DNA of 64,000 nt from Bin5 sp965208965 (GTDB lineage Bacteria; Chloroflexota; Anaerolineae; Caldilineales; Caldilineaceae). The notes beneath the pieces were generated by a model that did not search any database, was not told the origin of the DNA, and worked only from the letters and a program-made list of their open reading frames with translations. A program made the translations under genes and the position numbers. This document shows positions 35,795 to 43,893 of the stretch, piece after piece. Position 1 is the first letter of the stretch. Every line of letters begins with the position of its first letter. Where the stretch lies: positions 5,208,001 to 5,272,000 of the forward strand of contig OZ242384.1 of assembly GCA_965208965.1 (NCBI GenBank). Reading direction: 5' to 3'.

Positions 35795-36198
35795 GGTCAC
35801 GCCGTGTTCCGGAGTCTGGTCGTTGACCAAGAACTCATGGTACGGGTAGGAAAGTCTAAGCAGTTTTTGGTCCGTCTCTCAGTGGCGTCGCTCGCGTCGC
35901 TACGTGTGAACGATGACCCACCAGAATGGGAGTTCAGACTTTGGCTATCCGTCTACAAGGAACCGAACGAGATTCTGGTAGGCCGGCACCAAACTCTGCG
36001 GCAGGTGCTGGCTTAGCTGGTTAAGCAGCCGCTGATCCGATTCGTCCTGGGCCGCGACCGGTCTCAGCATGACCGGATAGATGAGAAGCGCCGCGGCGAA
36101 GGCAACATCCAGCCCGCCTAGCCACGTGCTGATGAGCCAGGCTGAGAGGGCGGCTGTCAAAGCTGCAAGCAAGACTCGGCTCAGAAGCTGGAAGGGCT
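35795..36198. repeat. Left copy of about 400-bp imperfect direct repeat
   Basis: This stretch matches 40851-41256 in the same orientation, roughly four fifths identical by eye with few gaps. Both copies begin GGTCACGCCGTG and both lose similarity after a GGAAGGGC. The copy includes the last 84 or so codons of the flippase gene plus about 150 bp beyond its stop. The two copies bracket the small protein, IS3 remnant, adenine methylase, ParB-like and nuclease genes. Confidence 0.85.
35945..36198 (-). pseudogene. Truncated flippase 3' end
   Basis: About 84 codons remain, reading AALTAALSAWLISTWLGGL through LIYPVMLRPVAAQDESD to QSLVPAYQNLVRFLVDG. This aligns with the C terminus of the complete flippase at 41001-42509, which ends QSLAPAYQNLVRFLVNG. 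The frame is still open and the stop is in the same place, so the remnant is recent enough to lack internal stops, or it was duplicated from a related allele. The upstream four fifths of the gene are absent; similarity breaks at 36198. The 205 bp that follow (36199-36403) hold nothing recognisable. Confidence 0.85.
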
Positions 36199-36403
36199 GA
36201 TGTCCAAAACCCTGCGGACCGAATCAATGGGACCCATTTGAACAAGAAAGGAACCTAGAGTTTGACCGAAGTAACAAGAGTTCAAAGAACTGGCCTCTTT
36301 GTGCCAAAATGAGCAGGTGCTACCAGGGTAAAAAGTCCCAGGAATAGTCGCGCTCCAATGGCGAAGCGCTCTCTCTTCCCTGACCAGTAGAGAGTATAGT
36401 CCA

Positions 36404-36688
36404 ATGCAATTCTTTTTCGACATTTTCGATTTCTTCATGCTCCTCAAAGACATCCTCGAAGTCTTTATTGCAATTCTCACCACCCTCGCCAGCGTAGGCC
36501 TTTACTCCTGGAATAAACGTCGCATTCACTACAGAATCACGGGAAAACGCTGCCTCAAAGACGGTCAATACTACGCCCAACAGGATCCCACTTACCAAAT
36601 TACCTTCCAAAAGGGTGACCGCTTTCCTGCCGACGAACGTGTGCTAGGGCGCGCCAGAAAGACCATCTGGATTTACATGCAACCCTAG
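36404..36688 (+). CDS. Small putative membrane-anchored protein
   Basis: This possible 94-residue protein has an N-terminal hydrophobic region (MQFFFDIFDFFMLLKDILEV then FIAILTTLASVGLYSW) followed by a basic NKRRIHYR turn and a polar tail ending RARKTIWIYMQP. The topology would be one membrane-spanning segment with a short cytoplasmic domain. It sits in the low-GC island between the truncated flippase copy and an IS3 remnant. An open frame on the other strand covers the same DNA, so this call is weak. No family is recognised; a small membrane effector of the neighbouring defence genes is conceivable but unsupported. Confidence 0.35.
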   Translation: MQFFFDIFDFFMLLKDILEVFIAILTTLASVGLYSWNKRRIHYRITGKRCLKDGQYYAQQDPTYQITFQKGDRFPADERVLGRARKTIWIYMQP

Positions 36689-36844
36689 ATGAGAAACGCA
36701 ACGCCGTGAAGCGCTACATAGAGCTAGTCCAACTCTTTCTAAAGTACGCAGAAGTGCATGCAAACTAACTTAACCGCAATCATTGAACCACAAGATGGGT
36801 AAGATAAGGCGTATCCAAGCGTAGGCGGCCGGCTCCAATCAGAG

Positions 36845-37550
36845 CACGGGGTGCATTTCCGCTGGCTTGTTACAGTCGAGACTTCGATTAGGCCTTTCAC
36901 GGTTGTATGGGTCGAAGAATGCGGTCAAACCGGATTGCAGCTGACGAACCTGGCCAAACTGGTTGAGATCAATGTTCTCATATCTTACACTGTGCCCTTG
37001 ACGTTTGCTGATGACGTTGTCGAGGGCGCGGCCTCGGCCATCCTTGCTGACCCGAATGTTGGGAGCGCGCAGGCAATGAATGCTTCGGCCGTGAGCTATG
37101 CGCCTTGGTCAGTGTTGAAGATCTTTGGGGCCACCATTGCCGAGATCCCTGCGCAGGGCATTGAGACAGAAGGTGCCGTCCAGGGTGAAGGGGAGTTACC
37201 AAGCGAGCACGTAGTGGCTGTGCCAGTCGATGACGCGACCGGGAACACATGAAGCCTCACAGCAGCGGCACATAGGCGATGTCTGTGCTCCTGACTTGGT
37301 TGACAAGCGTAACCGTCAGATTGCGCACCAGATTGGGATAGCGTTCATACTCTTGGCCCAAAGGGCTGCTGCTTCTATTGTAGTAGATGTCTCGAATGCC
37401 CATCAGACACATCAACCTTCTGGCCCGTCTGCCACTGACGGCATATTCTAGCCGACAAAGATAAGCGACCATATTGAGCCAGCCATGGAAATGAGTGCGC
37501 AGGAAATTCTCTCTGCTGTACTCCTCAGCTTGGGGTCCGGTTTTGGGGTT
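36845..37550 (-). pseudogene. IS3-family transposase (orfB) remnant with frameshifts and internal deletion
   Basis: Minus-strand translation shows the IS3 orfB integrase region in pieces: THFHGWLNMVAYLCRLEYAV, RRARRLMCLMGIRDIYY, LVNQVRSTDIAYVPLL, then in another frame VIDWHSHYVLAW and FNTDQGA, and finally IRVSKDGRGRALDNVI through AFFDPYNRERPNRSLDCNKP. At least three frameshifts or stops break it. A terminal sequence like that of the copy at 32486-32645 (AACCCCAAAACCGGACCCCA, 37550 downward) is joined almost directly to the middle of orfB, so orfA and the start of orfB were deleted. A plus-strand open frame over 36851-37252 is a shadow of this pseudogene. Confidence 0.8.
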
Positions 37551-37590
37551 CGGGCTCACAAGACATGAGGGAGCCATCTGTGCTATTATT

Positions 37591-38472
37591 TCAAGCAAAC
37601 AATCTCTCCCGCGTGATGACTAACTCATTTTGCCGACTATAGTGTGCGTTGTTCACCTCAACACGAACTGCATGAAAGCAGTGCTGGTTTACAAGCCTTA
37701 CAATCTCTTCTGCTCCGTCGTATGTCATCAGGAAATCTGCATCGCTTTGGCCTAGAATCTCAAACAAGCGAGCGTGGTCGATTGTGAAGTGAGAGTAAAG
37801 ACGGGAACCAGCCTTTTTGCCTCCCTCTCCAGTATAAGGAGGGTCTACAAAAAACGTCGCATTCTGTCTCCAGCCGTGTAGCAAGGGTTCCAGATTATGC
37901 ATTGAGTCGCCCTCAAAGAAGGCAATTCTCTTTGCGTGCTTCTTGATCTCTTGCAATCGTTTTATCAGAGTATCAGGATACCATCTAGATCCGATTCCCT
38001 TTGCGTCTTCTCCCGACTCAAGGAACGATGCTCCCGGCGCCAGGATCCCCGCCCGTTTCGTCCGGTTGAGTACTAGAGTTCGGAAAGCACGTTCGGCATC
38101 ATTCCGCCAGCCAGCCTTCTCAAGTTCTTCGACATCTTTCCTGGATGGAGTGAACTGGCGTATTCTCTCTATGAGGCCATCTGTGTCCAGCAGCACCGCT
38201 CTCCAGAATGCCGCAACATCGTGATCTTTCTCGATCATTACTGCACAATCAACCAGATCTTCCATCACAGCGGTGAGCGACACAATTCCGCCTCCGGCAA
38301 ATGGTTCCACAAGAACGCGGGACTTTGAGCACGACAGCCATTGGCGTATGTGCGGGACCAACCAGGTCTTCCCTCCAGGATATCTGAGAGGACTCCTCTG
38401 CGGCACGGTTGAAACGTTGGCGCCCAGGATGTTAGAAATTGGGAACTGCTCAAAGGCCGAAGAAGGGAACAT
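37591..38472 (-). CDS. D12-class (Dam-type) DNA adenine N6-methyltransferase
   Basis: This 293-residue methyltransferase modifies adenine in DNA. The alpha-group order is clear: PLRYPGGKTWLVPHIRQWL near the N terminus, VEPFAGGGIVSL (SAM-binding FxGGG), and FVDPPYTGEGGKKAGSRLYSHF with the catalytic DPPY. VEVNNAHYSRQNELVITRERLF ends it. A TTG at 38535 could extend it by 21 residues, but AGAGGAGAG precedes the ATG at 38472 at usable spacing. It is divergent from the ParB-like and nuclease genes across a 338-bp control region. No partner restriction enzyme overlaps it, so it probably protects host DNA from the neighbouring nuclease. Confidence 0.92.
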   Translation of the reverse strand: MFPSSAFEQFPISNILGANVSTVPQRSPLRYPGGKTWLVPHIRQWLSCSKSRVLVEPFAGGGIVSLTAVMEDLVDCAVMIEKDHDVAAFWRAVLLDTDGLIERIRQFTPSRKDVEELEKAGWRNDAERAFRTLVLNRTKRAGILAPGASFLESGEDAKGIGSRWYPDTLIKRLQEIKKHAKRIAFFEGDSMHNLEPLLHGWRQNATFFVDPPYTGEGGKKAGSRLYSHFTIDHARLFEILGQSDADFLMTYDGAEEIVRLVNQHCFHAVRVEVNNAHYSRQNELVITRERLFA

Positions 38473-38810
38473 GATCGAAGGAACTCTCCTCTGGAAAACC
38501 CTTGAGTCGATAGTTCTGACAGAAAGAGGCAACAATTCTCTCTCTTTGAGACTCTCGATTCCAGGAGAGTGCAGTTGCTAGTGTAACATCCGGGCATTGC
38601 ACTGTACAATTGTTATCCAAACGCTTGCTTCAGCCCCTACAGAATGTCCTCATTCAATGGACGCATACTGTAAGGCGATTGGAGCCAACCTCTAAGGGTA
38701 GACCAAGCAAGTGAATTGACAGGCTTATCCAGTTACAGAGTGAGACAAAAAACGGAGCTCCAAGCGCAGTTGAGAAGGGTCTGCTAAAGGGGCTTTAACA
38801 AGGGGGATCT
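38473..38810. other. Divergent control region between methylase and ParB-like genes
   Basis: This 338-bp stretch has no gene and should hold both promoters. A perfect TTGACA (38716-38721) faces the ParB-like gene, but no good -10 follows at 16-18 nt. Lower GC matches the rest of the island. Promoters that sit back to back could be methylation-controlled by the adjacent adenine methylase; no clear GATC cluster was noted by eye. Confidence 0.45.
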
Positions 38811-39914
38811 ATGGAAACCGAAGAGATCAGGTGGATGAATGTCTCTGAACTGGCATTCGATCTCAAAAACCCTCGGCTCGTCGAATTTGAAGAAGTCGAA
38901 AGCGCCACAGACGAAGAGGTTATAAGAATATTGTGGGAATTAATGGATGTGCGGGAAGTGATGATGTCCATTGCGGCCAGCGGATTCTTTCCCCACGAGC
39001 CCTTAATCGTAGCCGTGGAAGACGGGAAAAAGGTTGTCATGGAAGGAAACCGCCGTCTCGCGGCGGTAAACATCCTATTGCACAGGACAATTGCCGAATC
39101 ATACGCTACGAATATCCCCAACATTTCGGCGGGGGCGAAGAGAGAGCTTACCCAACTTCCTGTCGTAATCGGTTCACGTAAAGGATTCTGGCGCTATCTC
39201 GGTTTCAAACACGTAAATGGTCCTGCCAAATGGAGCAGTTACGCCAAGTCTCAATACATCGCAGATGTACATCGGAAATACGGCGTTAGACTCGAGGAAA
39301 TTGCGAATCAAATTGGCGATACACACAAAACCGTACAGCGGCTGTTTCGCGGCCTGATGGTCATAGAGCAGGCCGAGCGAATGGGCGTTTTCGACCGTGA
39401 GGACCGTTGGCGTAAACACTTCTCCTTCTCCCATATCTATACTGGCCTCGATTATCAGGGCATCAGTGAATTCATCGGATTGCGACCGGAGACGGAGGAG
39501 CAGCAGAATCCTGTGCCAGAGGACAAGAAAAAGGAACTTGGGGAACTCTGCCTCTGGATGTACGGAAGCAAAAGGGAGCAAGAACCTCCAGTCGTTCAAA
39601 CACAAAACCCTCACCTGAGGCGACTAAGTGAGGTCGTAGCCAATCGCAAAGCTCTTGACGCCCTCAGAGAAGGAATCGGTCTCGATTTAGCCTTCGAGGC
39701 CACACAACCATCATCTGAAGTTTTCGAAAAGTCTTTGCTGGCTGCGAGGAGGCACCTTGAGAAGGCACGTGGTCTTCTTTCAACCGGCGACGATGGGTCC
39801 GAGGAGTTGCTCAGGACGGCTGGTACGGTCGCGAATCTCGCGGATGACCTTTACGATGAGATGGAACGAAAACGCAAACCTGCTGGGAAAAAGCGGATCG
39901 CGGAGGGCGTCTGA
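38811..39914 (+). CDS. ParB/Srx-like N-terminal domain protein with HTH
   Basis: This 367-residue protein has a ParB/sulfiredoxin-type N-terminal domain: a DLKNPRLVE segment, then FFPHEPLIVAVEDGKKVV, and the nucleotide/nuclease motif EGNRRLAAVN at residues 78-87. A helix-turn-helix-like part follows (YGVRLEEIANQIGDTHKTVQRL), and the C-terminal half is helical and charged. It is not a chromosomal ParB: there is no ParA, and it lacks the usual C-terminal dimer domain. Its stop TGA overlaps the ATG of the nuclease gene by one base, so the two are translated together. EGNRR-type ParB proteins are often found in defence islands. A DNA-sensing or CTP-dependent switch role is inferred. Confidence 0.78.
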   Translation: METEEIRWMNVSELAFDLKNPRLVEFEEVESATDEEVIRILWELMDVREVMMSIAASGFFPHEPLIVAVEDGKKVVMEGNRRLAAVNILLHRTIAESYATNIPNISAGAKRELTQLPVVIGSRKGFWRYLGFKHVNGPAKWSSYAKSQYIADVHRKYGVRLEEIANQIGDTHKTVQRLFRGLMVIEQAERMGVFDREDRWRKHFSFSHIYTGLDYQGISEFIGLRPETEEQQNPVPEDKKKELGELCLWMYGSKREQEPPVVQTQNPHLRRLSEVVANRKALDALREGIGLDLAFEATQPSSEVFEKSLLAARRHLEKARGLLSTGDDGSEELLRTAGTVANLADDLYDEMERKRKPAGKKRIAEGV

Positions 39915-40882
39915 TGTTTAAGTTGCCAGATACACCCTCACCCAAGGCGCATGCCCACGAACTAGCCGATTATGCCGAGTGGAAGTGCTGGAGGGACAAC
40001 TCCGCGTCGGTAGTCGGCCTATTGAAGGATTTGGGCAGGATTGGCGAAAACGACTATTCCGGCGGCGTGCCAGAAGAAGAGGAAACATCGATCGTCGTTG
40101 AAGAAGCATACAGAGAAATTGAGCGACGCCAAGAAGGATGCCGGAGCGGCTATCCGTTTGTCATAGGTCGTAGGGGATACACGCTTAGGGCCGAACAAGC
40201 CTCCGAGAATCCCAGGCATGTCATCTACAAGTACCTTCTCATGGCGACTCGGCTCGACATGCAAGTCGATAAGCATCATGCGCAGATAGATGGTACAAAC
40301 TTGTTAGAGGAGCTTGCAGCGGAAGTTGCGCAATCGTACTTTGGTTCCCGAGCTTCCAAGTATGTTTTCGGGACTAGCTCGGGGTCAGCTAGTTTTCCAG
40401 GGAAAGTGAATGAACTCTGCGATCAGTTGAATGAGGGGATACGTTTCGACAGCCGCCCTCAGACTACAACAAATCAGCGGGATGGCAAGTTGGACATAGT
40501 GGCGTGGATCCCGTTTACCGACAACTTGCCAGGGCAATTCATTGCGTTTGGCCAGTGCAAGACTGGAACCACTTATGAAGAGGCGTTTCCTCAACTTCGT
40601 CCAGAGAATTTCTGTAAGAAGTGGCTATATCCTCAACCCGTGTTTACTCCTATTCGTATGTTTTTTGTAGCTGAAGCTTTACCTCGGCTTAACTGGGACC
40701 ACGCGGGAATCGAAGCCGGTTTGCTTTTCGACCGCTGCCGCATAGTTGATTATTCTTGTGACCTAAGCATTGACTTGATGGAAAGGTTAACAGCGTGGAC
40801 AGAGGCGGCATTTGAAAGTAAGACAGACGCCTTTGGCACCTCAGCAAAGAGGTCACGCCGTGGTCAGGAATCCGATCGTTGA
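39914..40882 (+). CDS. Putative PD-(D/E)XK restriction endonuclease-like protein
   Basis: This 322-residue protein is not assigned to a named family. A PD-(D/E)XK core is visible: Glu132/Glu133 in the helix LEELAAEVAQSYFG, Asp190 and Asp194 in RDGKLDIVAWIP, then the QxK half-motif GQCKTG at 214-216 at suitable spacing. These are the residues expected to bind metal and cut DNA. Translation is coupled to the ParB-like gene (TGATG overlap). The last ten or so codons lie in the right-hand repeat, so the end of the gene may have been changed by the rearrangement. An R subunit working with the adjacent adenine methylase is the likely job. Confidence 0.65.
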   Translation: MFKLPDTPSPKAHAHELADYAEWKCWRDNSASVVGLLKDLGRIGENDYSGGVPEEEETSIVVEEAYREIERRQEGCRSGYPFVIGRRGYTLRAEQASENPRHVIYKYLLMATRLDMQVDKHHAQIDGTNLLEELAAEVAQSYFGSRASKYVFGTSSGSASFPGKVNELCDQLNEGIRFDSRPQTTTNQRDGKLDIVAWIPFTDNLPGQFIAFGQCKTGTTYEEAFPQLRPENFCKKWLYPQPVFTPIRMFFVAEALPRLNWDHAGIEAGLLFDRCRIVDYSCDLSIDLMERLTAWTEAAFESKTDAFGTSAKRSRRGQESDR

Positions 40883-41256
40883 CCAAGAGCTCATAGTGCG
40901 GTCAGGAGAGTTCGAGCAGATAGGGAACCGCATCGCAGTGGGCTCGCTCGCTCCGAGACGCGGGAACGATGACCGATCGGAAAGTGCGTTCAGACACTTG
41001 TCATCCGTTCACGAGGAACCGAACAAGATTCTGGTAGGCCGGCGCCAGACTCTGCGGCAGGTGCTGGCTGAGACGGCCCAGCAGCCGCCGATCCGATTCG
41101 TCCAAGGCCGCGACCGCTCTCAACATGACAGGGTAGATGAGGAGTGAAGCGGCGATTGCAACGACCAGACCACCCAGCCACATGCTGATAAGCCAGGCCG
41201 CCAGGGCGGCCGTCAGAGCTGCAACCAGGATGCGGCTCAGAACCCGGAAGGGCAAG
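40851..41256. repeat. Right copy of about 400-bp imperfect direct repeat
   Basis: This partner of 35795-36198 covers the end of the nuclease gene, the intergenic DNA and the last 84 or so codons of the flippase gene. The match starts GGTCACGCCGTG at 40851 and continues with scattered substitutions. Because the downstream flank is included, the duplication is of a locus, not just of a protein domain. Homologous recombination between the copies would delete 5 kb, including the methylase, ParB-like and nuclease genes. Confidence 0.85.
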
Positions 41257-42509
41257 GCCACTTGCAGGCGCCGCGCCGCGTAAGCCATCAGCATGGCACT
41301 GGAAGCGGTGTGGCTGACGCAGGTGGCCAGAGCCGCCCCGGTTGCCCCAAAGCTGGGGACCAGGAGCAAGGAGAGAATGATGTTGACAAGCGCCACGACT
41401 GCGTTCAGACGGACAATGTAACTCTGCTCCTCCAAGCTATATATCATGGACACGCTGACCGTTGCCATGGCGCCGCCGATGCTTCCGACAAAGAAGATCG
41501 CGAGGATCGGGGCCATTGCCAGGAATTCCGGGCCGTACAGCAACGCGAACGACGACGCGACCGCGGCGCCACCCAGCCCGATTGGCATGGCGATTGCGGC
41601 TGCGATTCGATTTGACGACAGGTATACCCGTTCGATGCGCTCACGATCATTTTGCCCTTGCAGCGACGCGAAGGTGGGGAGCAGGGTCGCGGTGAATATC
41701 GCGGGAATCGCCATCGACTTCACTGCCAGGTCAAACGACTGGCTGTAATAGGCGATGTCTACGTCCGTAGCAAAGAGTTTCAGAAAGAATACGCCAAGAC
41801 GTTCGTAAGGAATGGTGGTGGTGGCGAAAATGAGTACGACGTCGCGGCTGTAGCGAACTATGCGGTGGCGCAGTTCCGGCGGGATGGTGAGCGTCTCTGC
41901 GCTCCACGCTGTATAGTGATCCGGCAGCTTCCAGCCAATGAGGAGAACGGTGACGATGCGCCGCCCAATGTAAGCGAGGAGGAGCGGGTATATCCCGTAG
42001 CCGAATGAAACGATCGCAATGGCGGCAGCTCCATAGAGGAAGCCCCCTATCAGGCTGGCCTGACTGAAGATTCGAAAGTCCAACGCGCCTTTTGCCGCGG
42101 CCAGCAAGAAGAGCTCCACCACGAGGAAGAGAACAGAAAAGGCGACGAGGGCATGGGCGGCCGTATCGCTCGACGGGACAATCAACGCATAGAGTAGTAC
42201 GATGCCCCCAACCAGCGCACCCAGTACCAGCTCAATACGCAGCAGCCTGGCGAAAATGGCCGATGCGGTCTCGCTGTCCTCGCGGCCCAGGTACTCGGCT
42301 CCGAATTTCGTCATGGCCTGCGGAAGGCCGGGAGAGGCTATGAGCGCCAGGAGGCCGATTAGCCAGAGCCAGTAGTTGTACTGGCCGAGAACAGGGGCGC
42401 CAAGCGCGCGGGCGAGGACGATACTGGTGATCAGTCCCATTACGAGACCACCGACCGTACTCAGGGCGCTCCAGTATGTGTTCCTGGCAATGGTCTGATA
42501 GACACTCAT
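41001..42509 (-). CDS. Polysaccharide flippase (Wzx/MOP superfamily)
   Basis: This 502-residue polytopic membrane protein has 12-14 hydrophobic segments and begins MSVYQTIARNTYWSALSTVGG, as usual for O-antigen/teichoic acid flippases of the MOP superfamily. It should move undecaprenyl-linked oligosaccharide units across the membrane. SIVLARALGAPVLGQYNYW and the YYSQSFDLAVKSMAIPAIF helix are family-typical. It shares the minus-strand polysaccharide locus with five GT4 genes. The 3' end is duplicated 5 kb away beyond the defence cassette. No polymerase gene (Wzy) is seen in the window. Confidence 0.92.
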   Translation of the reverse strand: MSVYQTIARNTYWSALSTVGGLVMGLITSIVLARALGAPVLGQYNYWLWLIGLLALIASPGLPQAMTKFGAEYLGREDSETASAIFARLLRIELVLGALVGGIVLLYALIVPSSDTAAHALVAFSVLFLVVELFLLAAAKGALDFRIFSQASLIGGFLYGAAAIAIVSFGYGIYPLLLAYIGRRIVTVLLIGWKLPDHYTAWSAETLTIPPELRHRIVRYSRDVVLIFATTTIPYERLGVFFLKLFATDVDIAYYSQSFDLAVKSMAIPAIFTATLLPTFASLQGQNDRERIERVYLSSNRIAAAIAMPIGLGGAAVASSFALLYGPEFLAMAPILAIFFVGSIGGAMATVSVSMIYSLEEQSYIVRLNAVVALVNIILSLLLVPSFGATGAALATCVSHTASSAMLMAYAARRLQVALPFRVLSRILVAALTAALAAWLISMWLGGLVVAIAASLLIYPVMLRAVAALDESDRRLLGRLSQHLPQSLAPAYQNLVRFLVNG

Positions 42510-42657
42510 CTGGATGGTCCAGGGCGAGGAGGCCCGGTGACTCAGCTTTGTACGGTCCTTGCCTGTCCGACTGCAGTTCTTCCTGGTTGACGCGGGGGGC
42601 CGGAACGGTCCAGTTCGCCGGCAGGAGCAGCGCCATCAGGGGGATATTCTTTGCTCA

Positions 42658-43893
42658 TCAGGCAGAGTAGCGCTGGCTTCCCAAGCTACCCCCAGCGGCT
42701 GAACGGTAGACATCCACCGTTTGCATGGCCGCGTCTCGCCAGCAGAAACGGGCTGCCTGACGCCGGCCCTCGTCACGCATCTGCTCAGAGGTCTCAGGAT
42801 TGGACACGACCTGGCTAACCGCCTCCGCCAAGGCTTCGCCGGTCATCGAATCAATGAAATGGGCCGCTGAACCGGCCACTTCCGGCAGGCTGCTGGCCTT
42901 GCTGCAGACAACCGGCGTGCCGCACGCCATCGCTTCGAGCACGGGTATGCCGAATCCCTCGTAAAGACTGGGCATCAGGAAGCAGCAGGCGCCGCTGTAC
43001 AGGGCAGGGAGATCGGTGTCCGGCACGCGGCCGGCAAAGATGACATCGCCGGCCAGCCCTTGCAACTCCACTTTTTTGCGGACGTCATCGAAAAGCCAGC
43101 CCTTGCTGCCGGCCACTACGAGACAGTGGGGCTTGCCCTCCGCTTTCAAGCGGGCGAGCGCCTCAAAGGCGAGCGCGTGGTTCTTGCGCGGCTCCAGCGT
43201 GCCCACCATCAGCAGATAGGGTCTCCGAATCGAATGTGATTCCATCACCCTGCGAACTTCCTCTTCGCCGGCCGGGCGGAAACGCTCTTCGATGCCTTCA
43301 GCCACGACATGTACTTTATCCGGAGGTGTACCATACAGTTCCAGAATGTCCCGCTTGGTGTGCCCGCTCACGGCAATGATAGCACCGGCGCGGCGTACAA
43401 ACAAGGGCATGGCTACGCGCAGGAAGGAGCGATTTGCCAGGGTGTGGTGCTGGGGATAGCGCTCGAAAATCAGATCGTGAACTGTCATGACGGACGGCCG
43501 CGCCATCCATGGCAGAAGATGCTCGGTGGCATGGAAGACGCGTCCGGGTCCGAGCCTGTGTTCTACGATGGGGGCCATCAGGAGCTGACATGCGAGCACG
43601 CCCAACCGCCAGGGATACTGGCCCAACTTGAGAGTGCGGGTGGGAATGGGTGAAAGCGAGTCGGGCGGGCGATGGCCGCTGTGACTGTTGTAGAACAGGG
43701 CAAGGTCGATTGCATCGCGACAGTGCCGCCAGAGGGCAGACGCGAGGCTTTCGGTATAGCGCGCCAGCCCGGCGCTCTGGTGAACGGCAGGCCCGGCGTC
43801 GAGGACGACTTTGAGACGTCCGCGCCTCTGCGGCGCGCGGTTGGGAGGGGCATCGGGGGGCGCGTTGAGGGCGGGGCCGTTCTCACCACTCAT
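42658..43893 (-). CDS. GT4 family glycosyltransferase
   Basis: This 411-residue glycosyltransferase has VVLDAGPAVHQSAGLARYTESL in the N-terminal domain, VTVHDLIFERYPQHH, the LMVGTLEPRKNHALAFEAL donor-domain start and EX7E in YEGFGIPVLEAMACGTPVV. The ATG at 43893 lies inside the last codons of the helicase gene (ATGAGTGGTGA), an 11-bp overlap, so it is probably translated from the same mRNA. An earlier in-frame ATG at 43911 is possible. It belongs to the same polysaccharide locus as the four GT4 genes at 26.6-31.4 kb, separated from them by the defence DNA. Confidence 0.92.
   Translation of the reverse strand: MSGENGPALNAPPDAPPNRAPQRRGRLKVVLDAGPAVHQSAGLARYTESLASALWRHCRDAIDLALFYNSHSGHRPPDSLSPIPTRTLKLGQYPWRLGVLACQLLMAPIVEHRLGPGRVFHATEHLLPWMARPSVMTVHDLIFERYPQHHTLANRSFLRVAMPLFVRRAGAIIAVSGHTKRDILELYGTPPDKVHVVAEGIEERFRPAGEEEVRRVMESHSIRRPYLLMVGTLEPRKNHALAFEALARLKAEGKPHCLVVAGSKGWLFDDVRKKVELQGLAGDVIFAGRVPDTDLPALYSGACCFLMPSLYEGFGIPVLEAMACGTPVVCSKASSLPEVAGSAAHFIDSMTGEALAEAVSQVVSNPETSEQMRDEGRRQAARFCWRDAAMQTVDVYRSAAGGSLGSQRYSA

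Noticed and set aside
36851..37252. Plus-strand open frame of 133 codons
   Set aside because: The minus strand in other frames gives IS3 transposase motifs (VIDWHSHYVLAW, DGRGRALDNV, FDPYNRERP), so this is a shadow of the pseudogene.
38716..38721. TTGACA as a promoter of the ParB-like gene
   Set aside because: No convincing -10 element follows at 16-18 nt, so it is mentioned only in the control-region entry.
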